Assembly: GCF_040655735.1 (NCBI RefSeq)
Contig: NZ_JBFAKK010000011.1
Location: 227,003-291,002 of the forward strand
Reading direction: 5' to 3'
Length of the DNA: 64,000 bases
From: Phytomonospora sp040655735
GTDB lineage: Bacteria > Actinomycetota > Actinomycetes > Mycobacteriales > Micromonosporaceae
Part shown: positions 57,461-64,000 of the stretch, piece after piece
Position numbering within the stretch: position 1 is the stretch's first letter
Layout: every line of letters begins with the position of its first letter
Position numbers and translations under genes: made by a program
Notes under the pieces: model-generated
What the model was told of the DNA's origin: nothing
The model's database searches: none
The model's input: only the letters and a program-made list of their open reading frames with translations

Positions 57461-57844
57461 ATGGATCGCACCGAGAACACCCGCGCGGCCGTCGAGAAGT
57501 ACTGGGCCAGTGCCGACGCGCGCGACTGGGACGCCTTCGGCGCCCTGCTGGCCGAAGACGTGGTCTACGAGCTGCCGCAGACCCGCGAGCGGATCAGTGG
57601 CAAGGAGAAGTACGTCCAGTTCAACCGCGAGTACCCGGGGGACTGGCGCGCCTGGACCCACCGGATCGTCGCCGAGGAGGACGGCGCAGTGTCCTGGGCC
57701 AAGTTCGAGGTCGCCGGGGAGAGCAGCGACGCGGTGACCTTCTTCGAGGTCGACACCGACGGCAGAATCACCACCGTCACCGACTTCTGGCCGGAGAGCT
57801 ACGAGCCCCCGGCCGGTCGGGAGCACCTGGTCGAGCAGTACTGA
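57461..57844 (+). CDS. SnoaL/NTF2-like protein
   Basis: A 127-residue NTF2-like protein: NTRAAVEKYWASADARDWDA, FGALLAEDVVYELPQTRERI, SGKEKYVQFNREYPGDWRA and the final VTFFEVDTDGRITTVTDFWP. It could be an epoxide-hydrolase-like or ketosteroid-isomerase-like small enzyme; no clear catalytic set. TAACCT at 57449-57454 ends six bases before ATG 57461 (leaderless). It is divergent from the copper operon; the CsoR site B is 51 bases away. Confidence 0.85.
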   Translation: MDRTENTRAAVEKYWASADARDWDAFGALLAEDVVYELPQTRERISGKEKYVQFNREYPGDWRAWTHRIVAEEDGAVSWAKFEVAGESSDAVTFFEVDTDGRITTVTDFWPESYEPPAGREHLVEQY

Positions 57845-57927
57845 CGCGAAGCACCCGAGGCCCCGCCGGGCTCGCCGTCGACGCGTTGCCGGTCACCGGG
57901 ACGCGCGGAAACCCGCCACGGCCCCGA

Positions 57928-60900
57928 CTACCCCGCCGGACCGTCCTCGCCCTCGAACAGGTCCGCCGCCTCGCCGTCCCGCGCGCCGCGCGCGAACTCC
58001 TCGGCGAAACCGTCCGCTCCCAAAGCCGCCTTGACCCGCGCCTCGATCCGGTCGACGTCCCCCCGCTCACCCGCGGGCAGGGGAGCCCCGACCGAGCCGC
58101 GCGCCGCGTGCGCGGCGCCCAGCAGGCGTGCTGCCCGCACCTGCTCTCCCGCCAGGGCATGCGCGCCGGCGAGCCCTTCCCACGCCAGCGCCACCGCGCG
58201 GGGATCACGGGTGTTGCGGGCGGCGGCCAGGCCCTCGGCGTGCAGTTCGAGCGCGGCCGCGGCGTCCCCGCGCAGTTCGGCGGTGAAGCCGAGTTCGGCG
58301 AGGATCAGCGCCGCGCCGGTGTCGGGTCCCAGCCGTCGGTTCCAGGCGAGCCACGGCCGCAGGTACTCCTCGGCGGCGTCGAGGTCGCCGCGCCTGCGGG
58401 CGCCCAGCCCGAGGCCGATGGCCGCGTTCTCCTCGCCGGGAAGATCGGCTCGGTCGGCGGCCAGGCGCAGCGCACGCCCGTGCAGCTCGTCGGCCGCGGT
58501 CAGGTCGCCTTCCAGCAGCGCGATGCGCCCCAGCTGTGACAACCCGGCGCTGACCTGCCCGGCCAGGCCCAGCTCCTCGGCGAGCCGCAGCCCCTCCGAC
58601 AGATGCCGTCGCGCCCCGGCGTAGTCGCCGGCGATCTCGGCCAGCCGCGCCAGCACCGCCAGCGCCTGCTCACGCCCCCAGCGGTCGCCGAGTTCGGCGA
58701 AGATCCCCAGCGCGCGGCGGGCGTCGGCGGCCGAACCGTCGAGGTCGCCGCGCTCATAGGCCGGAACGCTGCGCGCGGTCAGGACCGCCGCGACCGTCCA
58801 GCGATCCCCGAGCGCCTCGGCCTGCGTCAGCGCGTCGGCGAGGAGCCGCTCGGCGACGGTTGCGTCCCCGAACAGCGAGGCGGCCAGCCCCAGGAACCAC
58901 CCGGCCGAGGCGCGCCCGGCGGGGTCGGTCACGGCGTCGCGCAGCTCCAGCGGCCCCGGCCCCTCGGCGAGATGCCCCGACAGCAGCCGCACCCCGCTCA
59001 GCCAGGCCCGCGCCGAAGGCTCCGTTCCCGACGCCGCCGACAAGGCCAGCGCGAGGAAGCGCTCCGCCTCGCCGAGCCGCCCCCGCAGAATCCAGTACCA
59101 GGTCGTGCGGAAGGCCAGATCGAGCGCGGTATCCTCATCGCCCTCGGCGACCGCCGCCTCCAGCGCGCCGCGCAGGTTCGCCGCCTCCGCGTCGAGCCGC
59201 GTCAGCCACGTCCGCTGATCCTCCCCGCACAGATGCGCCTCGGCCTCGCGGGCCGCGTCGGCGTGATACCGCGCGTAGGCCAGCCGCGCGTCCCGCTCGT
59301 CCCCGTCGAGCCGCAGCCGCTCGGCGCAGTACACCGCGACCGATTCGAGCAGCCGGTACCGCGTCCCGTCGGCCCGGTGCACGACCGACACCAGCGACCG
59401 CGACACCAGCCTCCCCAGCAGATCCAGCACCTCACCCGGCTTCACGTTCTCCGTCGCGCACACCGCCTCGGCCGCCGCCAGCGTGCACCCGTCGACGTGC
59501 ACGGCCAGCCGCCGCAGAACCGTCCGCTCCGCCGCCGTCAGCAGCTCCCAGCTCCAGTCGATCACCGCACGCAGCGTCCGCTGCCGCTCCGGCGCGTCCC
59601 GAAGTCCACCGGTCACCACCCCGAAACGGTCGTCGAGACGCTCCGCCAGCGCCGCGACCCCCAGCACCCGCACCCTTGTCGCCGCCAGCTCCAACGCCAG
59701 CGGAATCCCGTCCAGCCGACGGCAGATCGTCGCCACGATCGCGGCGTCCTGCGCCCCGAGCCGAAAACCCGGCGAGGCCGCGCTCGCCCGCGTGAGGAAG
59801 AGGTCGGCCGCCGCCCCCGCCGGGTCGAGCGGAGGGACCGTCCACAACAGTTCACCGGCGATGTCGAGCGACTCGCGACTGGTGGCCAGCACCGTCAGGC
59901 CGGGAGCCGCGCGGAGCAGCGCGCCGGTCAGCCCGGCGGCGGCGTCGACGACGTGCTCGCAGTTGTCGAGGACCAGCAGCAGCCGCTTCGGCCCCAGCGC
60001 CGCGCTGAGCCGCGCGACGGGCTCACCGTCGTCGCGGACCCCGAGGATCGCCGCGACCAGGCCCGCCAGCGCGGCGGCGTCGGCGCCACGGCCGATCGTG
60101 CCCAGCTCGGCGAGCCAGACGCCGTCGGCGAAGGCCCCCGAGGCGCGCCCGGCGGCCTCGATCGCCAGCCGCGTCTTACCGACGCCCCCGGGACCCGTGA
60201 GGGTCACCAGCCGCTGCGCCTTCAGCAGCTCGGCGACCTCCTCGGCGGCGGTGTCGCGGCCGATCAGGCTGGTCACCGGCGTCGGAAGGTTCGTGCGCGA
60301 GCGCGCGGGCGAAGACAGCGCGGGGGACTGGCCGAGGATCTCGCGATGCAGCGCGGACAGCTCCGGCGAGGGGTCGACGCCAAGCTCCTCGGCCAGATGC
60401 CGGCGCAGCTCCCCGAACCCGTCGAGCGCCTCGCTCTGCCGGCCCGCGCGGTAGAGGGCCCGCATGTGCGCCGCCCGCAACCGCTCCCGGCGCGGATGCG
60501 CGGCGGTCAGCTCGCCCAGTTCGGCCGCGACCACGTCGTGCTCACCGAGCTCCAGACGCGCCTCGGCCGACTCCTCCAGCGCCGCCAGCCGCAGCTCCTC
60601 CAGCCGCGCGATCGCCGCCCGCGCGAAAGGCTCGTCGGCGAAGTCGGCGAAAGGCGCACCCCGCCACAGCCCCAGCGCCTCGCGGAGCAGCCCCGCCCGG
60701 CTCCGCGCGTCGGCGGACTCCCGAGCGCCGGCGAGCAGCCGCGTGAAGCGGACCGCGTCGACCGACTCGACATCCCCGCCGAACACGTAACCCGGCGGCC
60801 GGTGAACGACCAGCGCCTTCCCTTCGGCCCCCAGCGCCCTGCGCAACCGCGACACCCGGATCTGCACCGCCCCGACCGGGTCCGCCGGCGGACTCCCCGC

Positions 60901-61053
60901 CCACAGATCCTCCGCGAGGCGATCGGTGGACACCACGCGGCCGGGGTCGACCAGCAGCGAGGCCAGCAGCGCCCGCACCTTGACCTCGGGGACCGCGAGC
61001 ATCTCGCCGCTCGCCGACCACACCGTCAGAGGACCGAGGACACCGAAGCGCAC
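57928..61053 (-). CDS. BTAD/AfsR-type transcriptional regulator with NB-ARC ATPase and TPR repeats
   Basis: A 1041-residue SARP-like regulator. The N-terminus is an OmpR-type winged helix (MRFGVLGPLTVWSASGEMLA, LLVDPGRVVSTDRLAEDLW), followed by a BTAD (VDAVRFTRLLAGARESADAR to EELGVDPSPELSALHREIL), an NB-ARC/AAA ATPase with P-loop LTGPGGVGKTRLAIEAAGRA and RLLLVLDNCEHVVDAA, then TPR-rich C-terminal half (LAEELGLAGQVSAGLSQLGR). GTG 61053 was chosen since TACGGT (reverse of 61061-61066) precedes it by 7 bases. It is divergent from the SDR gene and may regulate the SDR-MFS pair. Confidence 0.9.
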   Translation of the reverse strand: MRFGVLGPLTVWSASGEMLAVPEVKVRALLASLLVDPGRVVSTDRLAEDLWAGSPPADPVGAVQIRVSRLRRALGAEGKALVVHRPPGYVFGGDVESVDAVRFTRLLAGARESADARSRAGLLREALGLWRGAPFADFADEPFARAAIARLEELRLAALEESAEARLELGEHDVVAAELGELTAAHPRRERLRAAHMRALYRAGRQSEALDGFGELRRHLAEELGVDPSPELSALHREILGQSPALSSPARSRTNLPTPVTSLIGRDTAAEEVAELLKAQRLVTLTGPGGVGKTRLAIEAAGRASGAFADGVWLAELGTIGRGADAAALAGLVAAILGVRDDGEPVARLSAALGPKRLLLVLDNCEHVVDAAAGLTGALLRAAPGLTVLATSRESLDIAGELLWTVPPLDPAGAAADLFLTRASAASPGFRLGAQDAAIVATICRRLDGIPLALELAATRVRVLGVAALAERLDDRFGVVTGGLRDAPERQRTLRAVIDWSWELLTAAERTVLRRLAVHVDGCTLAAAEAVCATENVKPGEVLDLLGRLVSRSLVSVVHRADGTRYRLLESVAVYCAERLRLDGDERDARLAYARYHADAAREAEAHLCGEDQRTWLTRLDAEAANLRGALEAAVAEGDEDTALDLAFRTTWYWILRGRLGEAERFLALALSAASGTEPSARAWLSGVRLLSGHLAEGPGPLELRDAVTDPAGRASAGWFLGLAASLFGDATVAERLLADALTQAEALGDRWTVAAVLTARSVPAYERGDLDGSAADARRALGIFAELGDRWGREQALAVLARLAEIAGDYAGARRHLSEGLRLAEELGLAGQVSAGLSQLGRIALLEGDLTAADELHGRALRLAADRADLPGEENAAIGLGLGARRRGDLDAAEEYLRPWLAWNRRLGPDTGAALILAELGFTAELRGDAAAALELHAEGLAAARNTRDPRAVALAWEGLAGAHALAGEQVRAARLLGAAHAARGSVGAPLPAGERGDVDRIEARVKAALGADGFAEEFARGARDGEAADLFEGEDGPAG

Positions 61054-61151
61054 GCACGCAACCGTAACCGCAAGGCGACCTACAGCCGACCGCAAGCGCC
61101 ACGCCGCACCGTTGCCCCCGTCAACCCGACACAGGACGAACGGAGCGGGAC

Positions 61152-61913
61152 ATGGGCAGGTTCGACGGCAAGAAGGCGGTCGTCACCGGCGGCACGCACG
61201 GGATGGGGCTCGGGATCGCCGAGGCCCTCCTCGCCGAGGGCGCCGAGGTGATCCTCACCGGCCGCAACGAGAAGAAGATCGAGGAGGCCCGAACCGCACT
61301 GGCCGGGCGCGCCGCCCACGTCGTCCGCAGCGACGCCGCCAGCATGGCCGACATCGACGCCCTCGGCACCCTCGCGGCCGAACGCCTCGGCACCGTCGAC
61401 GCGCTGTTCGTCAACCACGGTGTCGCCGAGATCCAGACCCTCGCCGACGTGACCGAGGAGGCCTGGGACCGCCACTTCGACGTCAACGCCAAGGGCGCCT
61501 TCTTCACCGTCCAGCGCCTCGCGCCGCTGCTCGCCGACGGTGGCGCGGTCGTGTTCACCACGGTCGCCAACGACCTGATCTTCCCCGGCCTGAGCGCCTA
61601 CTCGGGCTCCAAGGAGGCCGCGCAGGCGGTCGCCAAGGTCCTCGCCGCGGAGTTCCTGCCCCGCCGGATCCGGGTGAACTCCGTGGCGCCCGGCTTCATC
61701 AAGACGCCGACGATGGGCGTCGCCGGACTCAGCGACGAGCGGCGCGCCGAGTTCGAGGAGCAGGGCGACCGGCAGACGCCGCTCCAGCGGCACGGCACCA
61801 TCGCCGAGGTCGCCGCCGCGGCGCTGTTCCTCGCCTTCGACGCGACCTTCACGACCGCCGTCGAACTGCCCGTCGACGGCGGCTTCGCGCAGGGGATCAC
61901 CCCGCCCGCGTAG
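61152..61913 (+). CDS. Short-chain dehydrogenase/reductase
   Basis: A 253-residue Rossmann enzyme. Cofactor loop TGGTHGMGLGIAEAL (TGxxxGxG), the Asn of LFVNHGVAEIQ (the usual NNAG is altered) and the active site YSGSKEAAQAVAK (YxxxK). The catalytic Ser 13 residues before the Tyr is replaced by Thr in VVFTTVANDLIF. It ends PVDGGFAQG as usual. NAD(P)H-dependent oxidoreductase of unknown substrate. GGAGCGGG precedes ATG 61152. It is followed after 72 bases by an MFS pump. Confidence 0.9.
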   Translation: MGRFDGKKAVVTGGTHGMGLGIAEALLAEGAEVILTGRNEKKIEEARTALAGRAAHVVRSDAASMADIDALGTLAAERLGTVDALFVNHGVAEIQTLADVTEEAWDRHFDVNAKGAFFTVQRLAPLLADGGAVVFTTVANDLIFPGLSAYSGSKEAAQAVAKVLAAEFLPRRIRVNSVAPGFIKTPTMGVAGLSDERRAEFEEQGDRQTPLQRHGTIAEVAAAALFLAFDATFTTAVELPVDGGFAQGITPPA

Positions 61914-61985
61914 CGAGAACCGGCGGGGCTCCGCGCGGTCACACGGGAGTCCCGCCCCCCATCCCACACCTCGAAAGGCCTTGTT

Positions 61986-63662
61986 ATGCACGCCACCACA
62001 CCCTCCACGGCACCCGCCGTCGCAGGCCCCCGCCAGTGGCTGGGCCTCGCGATGCTCGCGCTGCCCAGCATCCTGCTGTCGCTCGACGTGACGCTGCTCC
62101 ACCTCGCGGTCCCGAACCTCGCGGCGGCACTGAGACCCGACGGCAACGAGATGCTGTGGATCATCGACATCTACGCCTTCATGATCGCCGGGCTCCTGGT
62201 CACCATGGGCAGCCTCGGCGACCGCGTCGGCCGCAGGAGACTCCTGCTGATCGGCGCGACCCTCTTCGGCGCCGCCTCGGTCGCCGCCGCCTACGCGAGC
62301 AGTGCCGGGATGCTCATCGGCGCCCGCGCGCTCCTCGGCCTGGCCGGCGCCACGCTCATGCCGTCGACGCTGGCGCTCATCGGCAACATGTTCCGCGACC
62401 CCAGGCAGCGCGGCGTCGCCTTCGGCGTGTGGGCGGCGAGTTTCTCCGTCGGCATCGCGCTCGGGCCGGTCGTCGGCGGGCTGATGCTGGAGTACTTCTG
62501 GTGGGGGTCGGTGTTCCTGCTGGCCGTGCCAGTCATGGTGCTGCTGCTGGCCACCGGGCCCTTCCTGCTGCCGGAGTTCAAGGACACCTCGGCCGGCCGC
62601 ATCGACCTGCCGAGCGTCGTGCTGTCACTCCTGGCGATCCTGCCGATCGTCTACGGCGTCAAGCACCTCGCCAAGGACGGCCTCGACGGTGTCTCGGCGA
62701 CCACCGTGCTCGTCGGCCTCGTGTTCGGGTACCTGTTCATCCGGCGGCAGCTGCGCTCGGCGAACCCCCTGTTCGACCTCGCGCTGTTCCGCGACCGTTC
62801 GTTCAGCATCGCCCTCGGCGTGATGCTAGCGGGTGCCGTCGCCATCGGCGGTGCCTACATCTTCATCACCCAGTACCTCCAGATGGTCGCCGACCACTCG
62901 CCCTTCGAGGCGGGCCTGCGACTCCTGCCCGCCGCCATCCTGCTGATCATCTCCTCGACGCTCGCGCCGATGCTCGCCGCCAAACTCGGCCCGGGTCTCG
63001 TCGTCGGCGCCTCGATGGTCCTGACGGCAGTCGGCTACGTCGTGCTGACGTTCGTCGACGCCGGTGGTGCACTGACCGTGGTGGTCGGCTTCGCGGTCGT
63101 CTACACCGGCATCGGCCCCATGATGGCGCTGAGCATCGACCTGGTCGTCGGCGCGGCGCCGCCGGAGAAGGCCGGCGCGGCCTCGGCCCTGCAGGAGACC
63201 ATGTCGGAGTTCGGGCTGGCCCTGGGCATCGCCGTGGTCGGCAGCGTCGGCATGGCCCTGTACCGCAGCGAGCTCGCCGACGGCTTGCCGTCGGGTGTCC
63301 CCGCAGACGCCGCCGCTGGGAGCCGCGACTCGCTCAGCGGTGCCCTCGAAGCCGCGGGGGCGCTGCCCGCCGAGGTGGGGGAGGAGTTGCTGGCGGTGGC
63401 GCGGGATGCGTTCAGTTCGGGGCTGAACCTGGCGGCGGGGATCGGGGCTGTGCTGTCGGCGGCCGTGGGGATTCTCGCGGCGACGGTCCTGCGGAAGGTG
63501 AGGCCGGGCGCCGCCGAGGGTGGGGTTGACGGCGGGGACGGCGGCGGGGGCGGGGATGGCGACGGCGGGGATGGCGACGGCGCGGGGGAGCGAGGTGGGG
63601 CCGGCGGCGGGGAAGCAGGAGCTCGGTCCCGGACCTCCGCCATCGTCGGGGACCGGGCGTAG
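61986..63662 (+). CDS. DHA2-family MFS multidrug-type transporter with Gly/Asp-rich tail
   Basis: A 558-residue 14-helix MFS protein of the QacA/SmvA type: DVTLLHLAVPNLAAALRPDG after helix 1 (motif D1-like), GDRVGRRRLLLIGATLFG (motif A) and WAASFSVGIALGPVVGGLML (motif C). It probably exports cationic or hydrophobic compounds by proton antiport. The last about 50 residues (from VDGGDGGGGGDGDGG to SRTSAIVGDRA) form a low-complexity acidic, Gly-rich tail absent from typical members. CGAAAGG precedes ATG 61986 at about 9 bases. Possibly co-regulated with the SDR gene and the divergent BTAD regulator. Confidence 0.9.
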   Translation: MHATTPSTAPAVAGPRQWLGLAMLALPSILLSLDVTLLHLAVPNLAAALRPDGNEMLWIIDIYAFMIAGLLVTMGSLGDRVGRRRLLLIGATLFGAASVAAAYASSAGMLIGARALLGLAGATLMPSTLALIGNMFRDPRQRGVAFGVWAASFSVGIALGPVVGGLMLEYFWWGSVFLLAVPVMVLLLATGPFLLPEFKDTSAGRIDLPSVVLSLLAILPIVYGVKHLAKDGLDGVSATTVLVGLVFGYLFIRRQLRSANPLFDLALFRDRSFSIALGVMLAGAVAIGGAYIFITQYLQMVADHSPFEAGLRLLPAAILLIISSTLAPMLAAKLGPGLVVGASMVLTAVGYVVLTFVDAGGALTVVVGFAVVYTGIGPMMALSIDLVVGAAPPEKAGAASALQETMSEFGLALGIAVVGSVGMALYRSELADGLPSGVPADAAAGSRDSLSGALEAAGALPAEVGEELLAVARDAFSSGLNLAAGIGAVLSAAVGILAATVLRKVRPGAAEGGVDGGDGGGGGDGDGGDGDGAGERGGAGGGEAGARSRTSAIVGDRA

Positions 63663-63740
63663 TTTCGGCTGCCGCGGGCCGCCGCGGCCGGCGTCGGGGA
63701 GGAGCTTCGCTCACCCGGCGTCGGCCGTGGCATGCCCAGC
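63663..63740. other. Short GC-rich spacer after the MFS gene
   Basis: Nothing recognisable: no coding frame with codon bias, no clear hairpin; it leads into the tandem repeats. Confidence 0.5.
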
Positions 63741-63970
63741 CCCCGGGCGGGGCCGGCGGGTTCGCGCCGGGTACCGCCGGTTCAGGCGTGACCCCGGGCC
63801 GGGGCCGGCGGCTTCGCGCCGGGCACCCGCCAGTTCAGGCGTCACCCCGGGCGGGGCCGGCGGCTTCGCGCCGGGTACCGGGCAGTGCAGGCGTCACCCC
63901 GGGCCGGGGCCGGTGGCTTCGCGCCGGGTACCCGGCAGACCACGCGGGGGACCCGTCAGTTCAGGCGTCA
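63741..63970. repeat. Tandem GC-rich repeat, four copies of about 52 bases
   Basis: Units begin CCCCGGGCCGGGGCCGG and end TTCAGGCGTCA; copies at 63741-63791 (51), 63792-63844 (53), 63845-63896 (52) and 63897-63970 (74, with a 22-base insertion). Each holds GGCTTCGCGCCGGGTACC. The units differ by a few substitutions and small indels. Not CRISPR: repeats adjoin without spacers. Confidence 0.85.
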
Positions 63971-64000
63971 CCTTAGTTCGGGGACCCGGCACCGGAGGAG
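63971..64000. other. Window edge after the repeats
   Basis: The last 30 bases repeat part of the unit (GGGGACCCGGCACC); whether the array continues beyond the window cannot be seen. Confidence 0.4.

Noticed and set aside
57928..61095. Plus-strand 882- and 311-residue frames opposite the BTAD regulator
   Set aside because: Arg/Pro-rich antisense shadows; all recognisable domains (winged helix, BTAD, P-loop) are on the minus strand.
61152..63662. Secondary-metabolite gene cluster (regulator, SDR, MFS pump)
   Set aside because: No biosynthetic core enzyme (PKS, NRPS, terpene, RiPP enzyme) is seen; three common genes are insufficient.
63741..63970. CRISPR array
   Set aside because: The units abut each other with no unique spacers, are imperfect, and no cas genes are present.
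63788..63976. 62-residue frame through the tandem repeats
   Set aside because: Repeat lengths are not multiples of three and there is no ribosome site.

Overview
The window is high-GC DNA (about 70% G+C by eye, very strong G/C bias at third codon positions) from an actinomycete. The evidence for that is a mec-cysO-cysM block beside clpS, DUF2017 and murI; a nitrate/nitrite-sensor-type histidine kinase with a roadblock/LC7 partner; SigE-type and other ECF sigma factors paired with membrane proteins; a BTAD/AfsR-type regulator; ESX (type VII) substrates; many secreted hydrolases; and many genes whose start codon lies 6-8 bases after a TANNNT -10 box (leaderless mRNAs). Genus cannot be fixed from sequence reading alone; a soil or plant-litter saprophyte fits the secreted enzymes (CBM2-GH5 cellulase, GH43-like enzyme, S8 protease).

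Layout. 1-3.3 kb: a truncated WXG100-like gene, an NTF2-like protein, an MBL-fold hydrolase, and an ECF (SigE family) sigma factor with its membrane partner. 3.3-8.9 kb: a large secreted subtilase and a CBM2-GH5-CBM_X2 cellulase with a textbook promoter that carries an operator-like palindrome. 9-11.7 kb: small proteins, tRNA-Ala(GGC) with terminator, a secreted small protein. 11.8-17.2 kb: second ECF sigma/membrane-protein pair, a duplicated-domain small protein, a large LuxR ATPase. 17.2-20.5 kb: a degenerate M24-fold protein, SRPBCC and SnoaL proteins, a lipoprotein, and an unusual 8-cysteine peptide. 20.8-25.8 kb: secreted GH43-like enzyme, EEP nuclease-fold protein, ricin-domain metalloprotease, FG-GAP repeat protein. 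25.9-31.6 kb: RsbQ/RsbP-like stress-signalling pair, enoyl-CoA hydratase, methyltransferase, TrkH/TrkA-type potassium uptake. 31.7-35.9 kb: histidine kinase, roadblock protein and TAXI binding lipoprotein in one translationally coupled operon.

36-45 kb: phosphotransferase, cytochrome oxidase subunit I, MFS pump with TetR regulator and shared operators, nicotinamidase (pncA) facing nicotinate phosphoribosyltransferase (pncB), and a two-domain glycosyltransferase with a coiled-coil partner. 45.1-45.9 kb: a gene-free, strongly strand-skewed stretch with two DnaA-box-like sites. 45.9-50.6 kb: the clpS-DUF2017-mec-cysO-cysM-membrane protein-murI-MBL housekeeping block. 50.6-54.6 kb: a hydrolase, then a WXG-like protein coupled to a 654-residue protein with an ESX-type head, RTX calcium-binding repeats and an M91-type zinc-protease tail, overlapping hisN. 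54.7-57.4 kb: copper ATPase and copper chaperone behind two CsoR-type operators. 57.4-64 kb: SnoaL protein, BTAD/NB-ARC regulator, SDR, DHA2-family MFS pump, and a tandem GC-rich repeat.

The most interesting loci for novelty are the WXG-RTX-M91 secreted protease (51.55-53.85 kb), the cysteine-rich peptide with no normal start codon near its good ribosome site (20.24-20.51 kb), and the kinase-roadblock-TAXI operon, which lacks both the usual conservon partners and a TRAP permease. The leaderless starts are used below to choose many start codons.
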